A DNA stretch of 64,000 bases from contig JAICYB010000001.1 in assembly GCA_025934435.1 (NCBI GenBank), forward strand, positions 62,001-126,000, written 5' to 3'. Position numbers and translations under genes: made by a program. This document shows, one piece after another, positions 49,881 through 59,854 of this stretch. The stretch comes from Actinomycetes bacterium. GTDB taxonomy: Bacteria; Actinomycetota; JAICYB01. The notes beneath the pieces were generated by a model. That model worked only from the letters and a program-made list of their open reading frames with translations, had not been told where the DNA came from and searched no databases. How positions within the stretch are numbered: position 1 is the stretch's first letter; the number at the start of each line of letters is the position of its first letter.

Positions 49881-52800
49881 CTACGTTTTCTGCAACGCGG
49901 GGAGCTTCTCGTCGAGCCAGCCGACGCCGCGCGGCGTGTACTCGACGGGGGAGGCCCGGCCGGAGCGCAGGTAGGCGACCGTGAGCGTGCAGCGTCCTTT
50001 CACGTATCCGAGGAGCGCCAGTGCCTCGGCGTACAGCTCGAGCTGCGCGATCTCGGCTTCGCCCTCGCCGGTCTTCCAGTCGACGATCTCGAGCGTCCCG
50101 TCGTCGTTGACGTAGACGGCGTCGATCCGGCCCCGGATCAGGTTGCCGCTCGGAAGCTTGAGCATGAACGGCACTTCGACGGCGGGCTCGCCGCCGCTCA
50201 GCTCAAAGAGCTCCCGGGCTTCGTAGCCGAGCATCGCGTAGTTCTCTCGCATCGTGGCGACGTCACCGCGTCCCGTCGGCGCCGACGTCTGGTCGAGCGC
50301 GTCCTCGTCGGCGACGCCGATGAGCCCGCGTCCCTTCTCTTCGAGCCAGCCGTGCACCTCGATCCCGACACGTTGTGCTTCCGTCGGACGCTGCGGCAGC
50401 GGGTGCAGCACGGTGTCCGCGCGTTCCTTACCGATCGCGATGCGCACGGCCGCCGTCGCGGCGAGCGAGCGGTGGCGCGTCGGCGGCGGTTCGTCCGGCG
50501 CCTCGGATTCGAGTGCTTCGATCGCACGCAGGTGCTCGTTGTAGATCGCGCGCGCCTCGGCACTCTGAAAGACGGCGTCGAGCTTTCCGTTCGCGATCAA
50601 CGTGTCGACGGTCTCGATCCACGGCCGCGCCTCGGCGTCGAACGCTTCCGGCGGCCAGACGAGGCGACGGCGCATCGATTCGAGCACGGGGTTCGTTTCG
50701 TCCGGCGGCTCGTCACAGTGACCGGGCAGCGTTTCGACGAGATCGGCGTTGCTCTCATCGCGGATCTCTTTCAAGAAGGCGGACGGACCGCGCGGCGTCT
50801 CTTCCGACGCGTACCAATGCGCGGCCGTGCAATACAAGCGCTTCCGCGCGCGCGTGATCCCGACGTACAGCAGGCGACGTTCGTCCTCTTCGGCGCGCTG
50901 CTTCAACGCGTCGCGGTACGCCTTCATCTTCCCGCCGTACTCCGGGAGGCTTCCTTTGTCCTTGCGGACGCCGGGCGGCAGCTGTTTCGTCGCGGTGAGC
51001 GGGTTCGACAAGCGAAGGTCGGGGAAGAGCGAGTTCATCTGCGAGTTGTCCCACCGGGACAGTTCTTGCGAGGCGGTGATGTGCGGGATGAAGACGACGT
51101 CGAACTCGAGACCCTTCGCCTTGTGGATCGTCAGCACCTTGACCGAGTCCGTCGACGCGTTCGTCGCTAGCGGGATGGGATCTTCGGATTGCTCGGCGAC
51201 GTCGAGGAAGTCGAGGAACGAACCGAGGTTCGCGTCACCTTCGAGCGGCGAGAACTCGGAGCACACACCGATGAATCCGTTGAGGTTCTCGCGCATGGCC
51301 GCCGCGCTCCGCGAGCCCGATGCCGCGAGTGCGTCGGCGACGCCCGTGCGGTCGGCGATGGCCTGGACGAGTTGCTGGAGCCCTTTCGAGATGAGCGGAC
51401 GAAGCCCTTCGAGCACGTCGAAGAATTCGCGGATCCGAGCGCGCGCCTCGTCGCTCACTCCGTCGATCTCGTCGATGTGCGCGAGTCCTTCCATGAGCGA
51501 GAACTGCACCTCGCCGGGATCGGGTTCGTCCACGTCGTAGGTTTCTTTCGCTTTCAGCATCAGCTCGTAGTTGTTCTGCGCTTGCCAGCGCGCGATCGGC
51601 GCGAGGTCGCGGTAGTGGATGCGGAACCGGGGGCCCATCACGATGCGCGCGGCCCAGCGGTTCGTCCGGTACGTCGGATCGGAGAGCACCTGCATCCACG
51701 CGATGACGTCGGTAACCGCGGGAACCTTGAGCAATCCGCCGAGGTCCGGCATCTCGAACGGGATGTCGAGCTCTTCGAGCACGGACAGCACGGCGTCGAG
51801 GAAGCGGCGCGAACGAGCGAGGATCGACATCTCGTCCCACGGCACACCGTCGCCGTGCAGGCGGTTGATCTCGCTGCCGATGTAACGAGCCTCGACCTCT
51901 TGGTCGGCGAAGACCGCGGCGCCGATCCACCCTTCGCCCGTCTGCGGCACGGGGACGAGCTCGGCCCCCGGACGATCTTTGGACGGCACCTTGTCGATCA
52001 CACGGTTCGCGAGCTCGACGATGCGTCGTCCGGACCGGTAGTTCTCGGCGAGGGACGCTTCGTGCGCCGGCAGGCCGCCGTCGCGAAGGAACTCGCGGTG
52101 GAAGTCGATGAGGTTGTACATCGAAGCGCCGCGCCAGGCGTAGATCGCCTGCCGCGCGTCGCCGACGGCCGTCACGGCCGAACCGTCCGGGCAGACGTGA
52201 CGCAGCATCACTTTCTGGGCGGGGTCGGTGTCCTGGTACTCGTCGAGCAGCACGACGGGGAAGCGCTCGCGCAGCTCCGCGACAACTTCGGGATGCGTGT
52301 CCAAGATCTCGACGGCGAGCCGGATCTGGTCGCCGTAATCGATGCGCCGGAGCTCGCGCTTGCGTTTCGAGTACAGGCCGATGATCTGCGCGAAGTCCTT
52401 GCGTTTCTTGAAGGCTTGGACGGCCCACTTGTCGCCGAGGTCCGCTTCGAGCATCCGGTCGCACTCAGCCGACAGCTCGTGCGGCGTGACGAGATGCGTC
52501 GCCGCTTGGTCGGATAGCTCGAGCGTCTGCGGGATGAACGAGAGTGGGTGACGAAGCTCGACCTCGTCGAGGTCGGTGAGGTGGTCGATCATGCCGAGCA
52601 GGATCTGCCACTTCTGCGCGTTCGAGAGCAGCCCGGCTTCCGGATCGATGCCGATGCGTGGACCGTGCTCCCGCAGGAGCTTCGACGCGAAGGCGTGGTA
52701 CGTCATCACCGTCGGGTGTTCGGATGCGCGCGGTTCCATCGCCGCGAGCGCTTCGCCGAGCCGCTCCTCGAGCTCGCCGGCCGCCTTGTTGGTGAACGTG

Positions 52801-53003
52801 AGGCCGAGCACGCCGGTCGGACGAACCTGGTTCGTCTCGACGAGATAGACGATGCGCGCCGTCATGACGGCAGTCTTCCCTGAGCCGGCTCCCGCGCGGA
52901 TCACGACGGGCTCGAGCGGCGCTTCGATCGCCGTCCACTGCTCGTCGGACGGTTCGTACCCGTGCAGGGCGGCTTTGATCGCGTTGCTCGTCTTGCGCGT
53001 CAC
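49881..53003 (-). CDS. adnB: AdnB-like UvrD-type helicase-nuclease
   Basis: 1040 aa from the GTG at 53003, which overlaps the adnA stop as GTGA. The superfamily 1 helicase has Walker A AGAGSGKT (37-44), motif II LLDEYQDTDPAQ, VGDARQAIYAWRGA and a late VKVLTIHKAKGLEFDVVF. The C-terminal RecB-type nuclease reads LIRGRIDAVYV and EIVDWKTG, giving the Asp and Asp-x-Lys catalytic residues. With AdnA it forms the actinobacterial double-strand break end-resection machine. Confidence 0.9.
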   Translation of the reverse strand: MTRKTSNAIKAALHGYEPSDEQWTAIEAPLEPVVIRAGAGSGKTAVMTARIVYLVETNQVRPTGVLGLTFTNKAAGELEERLGEALAAMEPRASEHPTVMTYHAFASKLLREHGPRIGIDPEAGLLSNAQKWQILLGMIDHLTDLDEVELRHPLSFIPQTLELSDQAATHLVTPHELSAECDRMLEADLGDKWAVQAFKKRKDFAQIIGLYSKRKRELRRIDYGDQIRLAVEILDTHPEVVAELRERFPVVLLDEYQDTDPAQKVMLRHVCPDGSAVTAVGDARQAIYAWRGASMYNLIDFHREFLRDGGLPAHEASLAENYRSGRRIVELANRVIDKVPSKDRPGAELVPVPQTGEGWIGAAVFADQEVEARYIGSEINRLHGDGVPWDEMSILARSRRFLDAVLSVLEELDIPFEMPDLGGLLKVPAVTDVIAWMQVLSDPTYRTNRWAARIVMGPRFRIHYRDLAPIARWQAQNNYELMLKAKETYDVDEPDPGEVQFSLMEGLAHIDEIDGVSDEARARIREFFDVLEGLRPLISKGLQQLVQAIADRTGVADALAASGSRSAAAMRENLNGFIGVCSEFSPLEGDANLGSFLDFLDVAEQSEDPIPLATNASTDSVKVLTIHKAKGLEFDVVFIPHITASQELSRWDNSQMNSLFPDLRLSNPLTATKQLPPGVRKDKGSLPEYGGKMKAYRDALKQRAEEDERRLLYVGITRARKRLYCTAAHWYASEETPRGPSAFLKEIRDESNADLVETLPGHCDEPPDETNPVLESMRRRLVWPPEAFDAEARPWIETVDTLIANGKLDAVFQSAEARAIYNEHLRAIEALESEAPDEPPPTRHRSLAATAAVRIAIGKERADTVLHPLPQRPTEAQRVGIEVHGWLEEKGRGLIGVADEDALDQTSAPTGRGDVATMRENYAMLGYEARELFELSGGEPAVEVPFMLKLPSGNLIRGRIDAVYVNDDGTLEIVDWKTGEGEAEIAQLELYAEALALLGYVKGRCTLTVAYLRSGRASPVEYTPRGVGWLDEKLPALQKT

Positions 53004-55945
53004 TTGGGGACCTCTTTCCCCTCGGGCCACCGCGGGCACAGCGGACGCATCCGGCACCACTGGCAATCGGCTTCGGGCGACGGCGCGAACTCTTCGCGGG
53101 ACGCGCGTTCGAGGATGTCGCCGAGACGGCCGAGTGCGTCGTCCGCCTCGCCCGGGAATTGGTAGCGCTTCGCGCACTGCAGCGACCCGTCGTTACGGTC
53201 CTGCGCTTCGATGCCGGGATAGATGAGCTGCGCGCAGGCGGGCTCGCCGTACTGCTTCAGGTCGGGATAGTGCTTGGCGGCGGCGTAGTAGATCGCGAGC
53301 TGGAGGGACTTCTTCGCGTCGTCCCAATGCGCGGCGTTGCGTGACGTCTTGTAGTCGGACAGGACGAGTCCCTTGCCGTTGCGCGACACGCGGTCGATGC
53401 GGCCGCGGATCGTGTGCCCGTCGTAGTCGAGGTCGTTGAAGGCGTACTCGACGTCGATCGTCTCGCCGCGGCTGCGCTCGGTCGTCCACCACCGCCAGAG
53501 CGATTCCTGTCCGTACTTCCAGTAGTTCACGGCGAACGGGCGGTTCGGGTAATCCTCGCTGTGGCGTTTGAACTCCTCGTTGTAGATCGCCTTCGCTTCG
53601 TCCCACGTCTTGATGTCGCCTTTGATGACGTCCGAGCGCTCGATGATCTTGTGGACGAGCGATCCGAACTTCATCTGGTACGTGCTCTGCGGATCGAGCC
53701 CGAGCACCGATTCGAGGACGTACCGCAGCGGACATTCGTCGAACCGGCTGATGCGCGAGTACGACGTCGTGAGCTTGCCCGTCGGGTAGAGCGCGTCGCC
53801 GGACGTCCAATCGCGACGCCACCACCATGCGGACGTATCCATCCCGTCGACGCTCCGCGCGATGCGTGCGAGCGCGGCGGCGGCGGCGTACTTCTCGGCC
53901 TCCGTCGCGCGATCGCTCGCGAGCGTCCGGCGGTGGCGCGCGGCCGCTTCGGAGAGCGTGACGGGAACATCGTCGGGGTCGAGCGTCAACGCGTCGGGCA
54001 ACGCGCCGAAGGCTTCGGTGCAGAACCGCGACGGGGTCGACTTCCGCACGCCGGGCGAGCACGAGACGACGAGGCGACGCCGCGCGCGTGTGATGGCAAC
54101 GTAGAACGTGCGCCGCTCTTCGGCGAGCTGCGCGATCGCGCGGTCTTGCGCGTTGCCGGCGTCGAGCGCCCACGGATCGAACAAACCTTGCGCGCGGTGC
54201 GCTTTCGGCATCTGCCCTTCGGCGATGCCGAGCGTGCAGACGACGTCCCATTCGAGGCCTTTGCTCCGGTGGAACGAGAGCACCTGCACGCCGTTGCCCG
54301 TCCGGGACGGCGCCCACGTGTCGGTGACGAACGTGTCCGCGGAAGCGCTCTCGAGGTAATCGCGCATCGTCCCGCGTGGACGGCGTTCGACGAAGTGCGC
54401 GAGAGCGCTGTTCAGCGCCGACAGCGCGTCGATGTGGTGAGCGGCTTCGGGATCGGTGTCTCGCTGTGCTTCGAGTTGTTTGCACCACGCCGAGGCTTTG
54501 TACACGCGGAGGAACGTGTCCTGCGCGGCTTCGTGAAGGTCGGTGGCCGCCTCGTCGAGGAGCATGCGGAGCTCCGATGTTGCGTCCGCCTTCGACGAGC
54601 GCACGATGTCGAGGAGTTCCGCCTTGCTCAGGTACGCGGTGCGTTCGAGGTCGCGCACGTCGTACGGACCGAGCCCGATCAGCGGCGACGCCAGCACGGC
54701 TTTGCACAGACCGTCGCTCGTGTCGCCGAGGATCGCGAGCCGGCAGACGTCGAGGATCGCCCGTGCCGCGGGCTCCGCACCGATCGGGCGGTCGGCCGAC
54801 GCGATCCGGTACGGGACGCCGAAATCGTCGAGCACGCGTTCGAGCGAGTGTCCGTATGCGGCCGGTTGCGCGAGCAGGATCGCCATCCGCTCGTACGGGA
54901 TCCTGTCGACGAGATGCGCGGCCCGAAGCTCCCGCGCCGTCGATTCGAGCTCGCCGGCCATGGTCGCGAAGCAGCGCAGCTCCGCGGCGCCGTCCGGACC
55001 GACGAACGCGACGGCACGATGCGGGCCGGCGTCCGGTGACTGCGATATGAGCTCGGACGCGACGGCGCCGATCTGTTTCCCGTACCGGTAGCAGGTGGGC
55101 AGCTCGATCGTCGTGTGCTGCGGCGCGAGGTCGTTGAACCGGTCGAGCCAGCGCGGATCCGAACCGCGGAACGCTTCGATCGCCGAATCGGGGTCACCCG
55201 CGCAGACGAGGTGATCGGTCGCCAGCAGCTTGAGCAGTTTGAGCTGCGCGGGTGCGAGTTCCTGCGCGTCGTCGACGAGCACGTGCGGGAACCGCCGGTG
55301 GATCGCCGTGCAAAGATCGTCCTGTTCTTCGATGAGGCGCGCGGCGGCGAGGATCATCTCCGGGTAGTCGAGGATCGCGTTCGCGCGAAGATGCTCGCGG
55401 TACGCGACGGCGAAGTGCGCAACCGGCGCATGCTCCGGACGTTTCTCCGCGAGCTCGCCGAGGTCGGTATCGCTCAGCCCGCGGTACCCCGCGCGCACGC
55501 AGAAGTCCGCGACCTCGGCGACGAAGGCCTCGGCGCGCAGGTGCTCGGAGTAGTTGTCCCAGTCGCTGCGGTTCGCCTTGCCGAGCAGATCGCGCACGAC
55601 GGATACCTGTTCGGCGTTCGTGAGACGGAGGGGCGGCTGCGCGAAACCGAGCTGGTGGTAGTAGCGCGTGACCAGGTGGTAGGCGAGCGCGTGCCACGTG
55701 TGGACGGGAACTTCGAGGATCGCCTGCTGCGGGAGCTCGTAGGGCAGCTCGTCGCGTAGCTCGACGGCGCGGTCGCGGGCGGGCAGGAGCAGGAGGATGC
55801 GGTGCGGTTCCGTGATGTGCGTGGCGAGCCGGATCCAGCGCTGCTTCAGGGCCTCGGATTTGCCCGTGCCCGGGGAGCCGAGGACGAGCAGCGGCCCACC
55901 GTCGTGATCGACCACCTTCGCTTGGGCTTCGTCCAGATGGAGCAT
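53000..55945 (-). CDS. adnA: AdnA-like helicase-nuclease with Fe-S nuclease domain
   Basis: 981 aa from ATG 55945. Walker A is VLGSPGTGKS (21-30); motif II reads LVDDAQELAPAQ, and QVLSFHRSKGLEWDVV is the late helicase motif. The C-terminal AddB/RecB-like nuclease begins YSRISRFDECPLRYVLE. It has GRIDRVSRNGKGLVLSDYKTSR for the catalytic Asp and Lys, and ends with CQWCRMRPLC. That Cys set with the earlier DEC fits a 4Fe-4S cluster. It is the upstream partner of adnB, with a 4-bp overlap. Confidence 0.9.
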   Translation of the reverse strand: MLHLDEAQAKVVDHDGGPLLVLGSPGTGKSEALKQRWIRLATHITEPHRILLLLPARDRAVELRDELPYELPQQAILEVPVHTWHALAYHLVTRYYHQLGFAQPPLRLTNAEQVSVVRDLLGKANRSDWDNYSEHLRAEAFVAEVADFCVRAGYRGLSDTDLGELAEKRPEHAPVAHFAVAYREHLRANAILDYPEMILAAARLIEEQDDLCTAIHRRFPHVLVDDAQELAPAQLKLLKLLATDHLVCAGDPDSAIEAFRGSDPRWLDRFNDLAPQHTTIELPTCYRYGKQIGAVASELISQSPDAGPHRAVAFVGPDGAAELRCFATMAGELESTARELRAAHLVDRIPYERMAILLAQPAAYGHSLERVLDDFGVPYRIASADRPIGAEPAARAILDVCRLAILGDTSDGLCKAVLASPLIGLGPYDVRDLERTAYLSKAELLDIVRSSKADATSELRMLLDEAATDLHEAAQDTFLRVYKASAWCKQLEAQRDTDPEAAHHIDALSALNSALAHFVERRPRGTMRDYLESASADTFVTDTWAPSRTGNGVQVLSFHRSKGLEWDVVCTLGIAEGQMPKAHRAQGLFDPWALDAGNAQDRAIAQLAEERRTFYVAITRARRRLVVSCSPGVRKSTPSRFCTEAFGALPDALTLDPDDVPVTLSEAAARHRRTLASDRATEAEKYAAAAALARIARSVDGMDTSAWWWRRDWTSGDALYPTGKLTTSYSRISRFDECPLRYVLESVLGLDPQSTYQMKFGSLVHKIIERSDVIKGDIKTWDEAKAIYNEEFKRHSEDYPNRPFAVNYWKYGQESLWRWWTTERSRGETIDVEYAFNDLDYDGHTIRGRIDRVSRNGKGLVLSDYKTSRNAAHWDDAKKSLQLAIYYAAAKHYPDLKQYGEPACAQLIYPGIEAQDRNDGSLQCAKRYQFPGEADDALGRLGDILERASREEFAPSPEADCQWCRMRPLCPRWPEGKEVPK

Positions 55946-55980
55946 CGGACTCTTAAGAGTAGGCCGGGGGTGTGACGCGC

Positions 55981-58900
55981 TTAGAGGTTCGTCCAACGCT
56001 GCTGGATATAGCGCTGGACTTCCGTCTCATCGGTGATCTCGCGGGTGCCGTTCGCGAGCCGGACGAAGAATGCGTCGTGGCGCGATTGGTTGCCGTGCTT
56101 GTCGGCCTTCCGGATCTGGGCGCGGACCGGGTGGCCGCACGCCTCGACGTGGACGCGGCAGACGTCGTTCCCATCGACGGATGCCATCTCCGAGGAGACG
56201 TTCGCCGTGGCGGCGATGCCGACGGCGCCCTCGAGGATGTTCACCAGGTGCTGGACGAAGAGGTCGCGGTCGGTTCGCTCGTGGGGTCCGCGGAGCGCGT
56301 CGTAGTCGGCTTGGAGGCCTATGGGCTCGCCGCCGTCGGCGACGCCGAGCAGGAGCGTGCCGCCGCAGCGTGAGTTGAGGAAGGCGGCGACGGTCTTGAT
56401 CGATGCGCTCTCGACGAGCTTCGAGCGCTTGGCTTCGCGCAGATCCCACGTGAGCGTCGACTTGTACTCGAGGAACTGATCTTCGTCTCGTCCGAGGAGC
56501 TCTCCGATGGGGCAGAGCTTCTGCCGGCCGACGCGGGCTCGTTCGTAGACGATCGGCATCATCATCTCGCCGATCTGTTTCTGGAACTCGCTGTTGTCGA
56601 GGAACAGCTTGGTGAACCGTTCGTCGTCCGACATCCGTTCGACGAAGGCGCCGACGACGCGTTCGCGGAATTCCGGCTCGAAGGCGTCGGGCGAGTTCGC
56701 TCCCGCGACGAGTTGGAGGTCTTCGTCGTCGGACATCGCGGCCATAACGCTCTGCATATGAAGCTTGTCGCCGTCGCTCAGATCGAGGCCGAACGTGTCG
56801 TTGATGCGGTCGATGACGACCGACAACTGCTCCATCCCGGGCAGGACGGCTTGGCCGTCGGCTTCCGGTGGGAACGCGGTGACGATCGTTTGGGTGTCGA
56901 GCGCGATCTCTTGCTTCCCGAGGTTGCGCAGACGGAGGTGCGTCAGCTCGAGGTCGCCGAGGTCGAGCGAGCCGGACTCCGTCCGCGGCAGCCGGCGCTG
57001 CAGGAAGCGGCAGTAGACGTACCGCTTCTCCATCTCCGTGTTGTGCAGCGGCATGATCTGCGAGATGAAGCCGTAGAGATGGACGAACCGCTTCAGGACT
57101 TTCCGGAACGTCGTCTGATCGTCCGGATCGAGATCGTTGAATCGACCGACGGCGGGGTCGACCGCCGCGTAGAGAGCGGCATTCCCCGTGGGATCGTCCG
57201 ACGCCGTCAGGTAGATCTTCGCGAAGGCGTCGATCTCCTCTCTTCGTACGATCCCGAAACGGTCGAGTTCGTCGCGCGCGTCGTAGAGGAGGTTCGGATC
57301 CGTCGGTGCGGCGAGCGTTTCGTCGTAATAGGGCGCGAAGGCCGTCTCGATGTCGTCGGCCTTGTTCACGAAGTCGAGGACGAACGTGTCTTCCTTCCCC
57401 GGATGGATCCGGTTGAGTCGCGAGAGCGTCTGGACGGCGTGGACGCCGGCGAGTTTCTTGTCGACGAACATCGTGTGCAAGAGCGGCTGGTCGAATCCGG
57501 TTTGGAACTTCTCGGCGACGACGAGGATCCGGTTCGCCGACTCGGACCCGAACGCTTCCGCCGTCTGTCGCTCGGGGAGGCCGTTCATGTTGGACTCCGT
57601 GTAGTCGATACCGCCGTCGCGTACCGTGCCCGAAAAGGCGACGAGCGCCTTGACCTCGCCGATGCCGTGATCGCGCAGGTAACGGTCGATCGCGAGCTTC
57701 CAGCGAACGGCGGCGAGCCGCGACCGGCACACGACCATCGCCTTGCCCCGACCGTCGATGCGCTGCGCCGTGATCTTGCGCGTGTGCTCGACGACGATCT
57801 CGGCCTTCTGCGCGATCTGCTCGGGGTGAAGTGCGGCGAAGCGCGCGATCGCCGCCGTTGCCCGGCCGACGTCGACCTCCGGGTCGTCCGTCGAACGATT
57901 CGCGACGCGGTAGTACGTCGCGTACGAGGTGTAATTGGCGAGCACGTCGAGGATGAAGCCTTCTTCGATCGCTTGCCGCATCGAGTACAGATGTGTGGGC
58001 CGTCTGTTGCCGTCGCCGCTCGACACGCCGAAGACCTCGAGCGTCTTCGCCTTCGGCGTCGCCGTGAAGGCGAAGAGGCTCAGGTTCTTCTGTTGCCCGC
58101 GGGCCTTCGCGGCCTGCTCGGCGAGCACGTCGACGATGTCTTGCGCTTCGTCCTCGGTGAGATCGTCGTCGTCCGACTTCCCGAGCAAACGACGCATCTC
58201 GTGCGCGCTTTCGCCGGATTGTGACGAGTGCGCTTCGTCGATGAGCACGGCGTAGCGACGCTCGGGAAGTTCCTTCAACTCTTTGACGACGAACGGGAAC
58301 TTCTGGAGCGTCGTCACGATGATCTGGCCCTGGGCACCGCGTAACGCATCGGCGAGCTGCTTGGACGATTCGTCGATCTTCTCGACGAAGCCGTGCGCGT
58401 GCTCGAACTGGTAGATCGTGTCTTGCAACTGGGCGTCGAGGATCCGACGGTCGGTGATCACGATGACCTTGTCGAAGATCTTCGCGTCGCTGCCGTCGTG
58501 CAGCACGGCCAGCCGGTGCGCGAGCCACGCGATCGTGTTCGACTTTCCCGAGCCGGCCGAATGTTGGACGAGGTAGTGATGTCCGGCGCCGTTTCGTCTC
58601 GCGTCGTTCTCGAGCTGCCGCACAGCGTCCCACTGGTGGTAACGCGGGAAGATCAGGTTCCCGTTGCGGCGAAGCTTCGACTTCGCACCCGGTTGGTCCT
58701 GCTCGACGTGGACGAACCGCGCCAGGATGTCCAGCCAGTTGTCGCGCTGCAGGACGTCTTCCCAGAGGTACGCCGTTGCGTGCCCGTTCGGGTTCGACGG
58801 ATTCCCCGCGCCGCAATGCGTTTCGCCGGGGTGACTGCCTTTGTTGAAGGGAAGGAACATCGTGTCGCGTCCGGCGAGGCGAGTCGTCATCATCACCACG

Positions 58901-59481
58901 CTCGCGTCGACGGCGAAATGGACGATCGCGCGTCTGCCGAGCAGGACGTTCCGCGGATCGCGGTCGGTGCGGTACTGCGCGATCGCCTGCTGGACGTCCT
59001 GTCCCGTGAACTGATTCTTCAACTCCGCCGTCGCGACGGGGATCCCGTTGCAGAACATCACGAGATCGAGCGCGTTCGGATCGGCGGCGTAGTGCACCTG
59101 CCGGGTGATGCTGAGGCGGTTCGCGTCGTAGAGCGTTTCGAGGTCGGGGTTCAGCCCGGAGGCCGGACGGAAGTACGCGAGTTTGAACGCGATGCCGAGG
59201 TCCTCGACGCCGTGACGCAGGACGTCGATCGTCCCGCGCTTGTCGATCTGGGACGCAACGCGCTCGATGAAGCGCTGCTGCGCGGTGCCGGTGTCGCCGT
59301 GCAGGGCGACGAGGCGCTCCCAGCCCTCGTTCTGGGTCGCGCCGATGAAGGTGAAGAGCTGGACGGGATCGAGGCCGAGGGCCGCGTCGTAGTCGAGGGC
59401 GGAACCCTGGTGGTAGCCGTGGGTGAGGAGGTGGTCCTCGATGCCGTCCTCGAAGGCTCGTTCTCTGGTGACGCCGGTCAC
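55981..59481 (-). CDS. hsdR: Type I restriction HsdR subunit with C-terminal Schlafen/AlbA_2-like domain
   Basis: 1166 aa. The N-terminal nuclease has Asp139 and ELK (153-155) of the PD-(D/E)xK motif. The translocase has Walker A HSAGSGKS (307-314), motif II LIDEAHSSQ and the usual helicase end (FQTGFDQPLLHTMFVDKKL). Residues ~996-1166 are an added domain starting QFLEYKSTLTWDLREAK, then IKTVAAFLNSRCGGTLLLGV, the signature of AlbA_2/Schlafen AAA_4-type domains. It cuts DNA for the hsdSM system but is separated from it by two toxin-antitoxin modules. Confidence 0.88.
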   Translation of the reverse strand: MTGVTRERAFEDGIEDHLLTHGYHQGSALDYDAALGLDPVQLFTFIGATQNEGWERLVALHGDTGTAQQRFIERVASQIDKRGTIDVLRHGVEDLGIAFKLAYFRPASGLNPDLETLYDANRLSITRQVHYAADPNALDLVMFCNGIPVATAELKNQFTGQDVQQAIAQYRTDRDPRNVLLGRRAIVHFAVDASVVMMTTRLAGRDTMFLPFNKGSHPGETHCGAGNPSNPNGHATAYLWEDVLQRDNWLDILARFVHVEQDQPGAKSKLRRNGNLIFPRYHQWDAVRQLENDARRNGAGHHYLVQHSAGSGKSNTIAWLAHRLAVLHDGSDAKIFDKVIVITDRRILDAQLQDTIYQFEHAHGFVEKIDESSKQLADALRGAQGQIIVTTLQKFPFVVKELKELPERRYAVLIDEAHSSQSGESAHEMRRLLGKSDDDDLTEDEAQDIVDVLAEQAAKARGQQKNLSLFAFTATPKAKTLEVFGVSSGDGNRRPTHLYSMRQAIEEGFILDVLANYTSYATYYRVANRSTDDPEVDVGRATAAIARFAALHPEQIAQKAEIVVEHTRKITAQRIDGRGKAMVVCRSRLAAVRWKLAIDRYLRDHGIGEVKALVAFSGTVRDGGIDYTESNMNGLPERQTAEAFGSESANRILVVAEKFQTGFDQPLLHTMFVDKKLAGVHAVQTLSRLNRIHPGKEDTFVLDFVNKADDIETAFAPYYDETLAAPTDPNLLYDARDELDRFGIVRREEIDAFAKIYLTASDDPTGNAALYAAVDPAVGRFNDLDPDDQTTFRKVLKRFVHLYGFISQIMPLHNTEMEKRYVYCRFLQRRLPRTESGSLDLGDLELTHLRLRNLGKQEIALDTQTIVTAFPPEADGQAVLPGMEQLSVVIDRINDTFGLDLSDGDKLHMQSVMAAMSDDEDLQLVAGANSPDAFEPEFRERVVGAFVERMSDDERFTKLFLDNSEFQKQIGEMMMPIVYERARVGRQKLCPIGELLGRDEDQFLEYKSTLTWDLREAKRSKLVESASIKTVAAFLNSRCGGTLLLGVADGGEPIGLQADYDALRGPHERTDRDLFVQHLVNILEGAVGIAATANVSSEMASVDGNDVCRVHVEACGHPVRAQIRKADKHGNQSRHDAFFVRLANGTREITDETEVQRYIQQRWTNL

Positions 59482-59533
59482 AGCACGTTGACCTCCCGGC
59501 GGACATTATCCGGCCATGGAGGCGCGTAGACTA

Positions 59534-59556
59534 CCTGTACAGGAATCCCGTACAGG
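59534..59556 (+). promoter_or_regulatory. YefM-type operator: TGTACA palindrome plus half-conserved second site
   Basis: A perfect 10-bp palindrome CCTGTACAGG (59534-59543) is followed by CCCGTACAGG (59547-59556), centre-to-centre 13 bp. The TGTACA core and the paired long/short arrangement match what is known for the yefM-yoeB operator in E. coli. It lies 10 bp before the antitoxin start. Confidence 0.65.
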
Positions 59557-59566
59557 AGAAGCCAAG

Positions 59567-59851
59567 TTGATCGAGACCTCGTACACGAACGCGCGGCAGA
59601 ACCTCGCCGCGCTGATGGACGCGGCCGGCAGGGACCACGAGACGGTCGTCATCAAGCGGCGGGGGGCCGAGGACGTCGCTCTCGTTTCGGCGGCCGAGCT
59701 TCGAAGCCTCGAAGAGACCGTCCACCTGTTCAAGTCGCCGGCGAATGCGCGGCGACTGATCGAAGCTCTCGAGCGTGCGCTCGCCGGAGCGGGAGAGGCC
59801 TTGACGATCGAAGAGCTGCGACGTCGGGTCGGCGTCGAGGACGAGGGGTGA
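59567..59851 (+). CDS. yefM: YefM/Phd-family antitoxin
   Basis: 94 aa starting at TTG 59567, with AGGAGA 8 nt upstream. The N-terminal fold LIETSYTNARQNLAALMDAA and VVIKRRGAEDVALVSAAELRSL is standard YefM. The C-terminal part (LTIEELRRRVGVEDEG) wraps the toxin. It is expected to autoregulate through the TGTACA sites just upstream. The next frame, a YoeB-like toxin, follows in the same reading frame after TGA-GCC. Confidence 0.85.
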   Translation: MIETSYTNARQNLAALMDAAGRDHETVVIKRRGAEDVALVSAAELRSLEETVHLFKSPANARRLIEALERALAGAGEALTIEELRRRVGVEDEG

Positions 59852-59854
59852 GCC

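Noticed and set aside
53414..55039. 541-aa open frame antisense to adnA
   Set aside because: It is Arg/Val-rich shadow sequence from high-GC codon bias; the minus strand carries clear helicase and nuclease motifs.
56713..58224. 503-aa frame antisense to hsdR
   Set aside because: Shadow frame without motifs or translation signals.
56027..59506. 1159-codon frame overlapping hsdR on the same strand
   Set aside because: Composition is extreme (Arg/Ala/Pro) with no domain motifs, while the hsdR frame holds all expected motifs.
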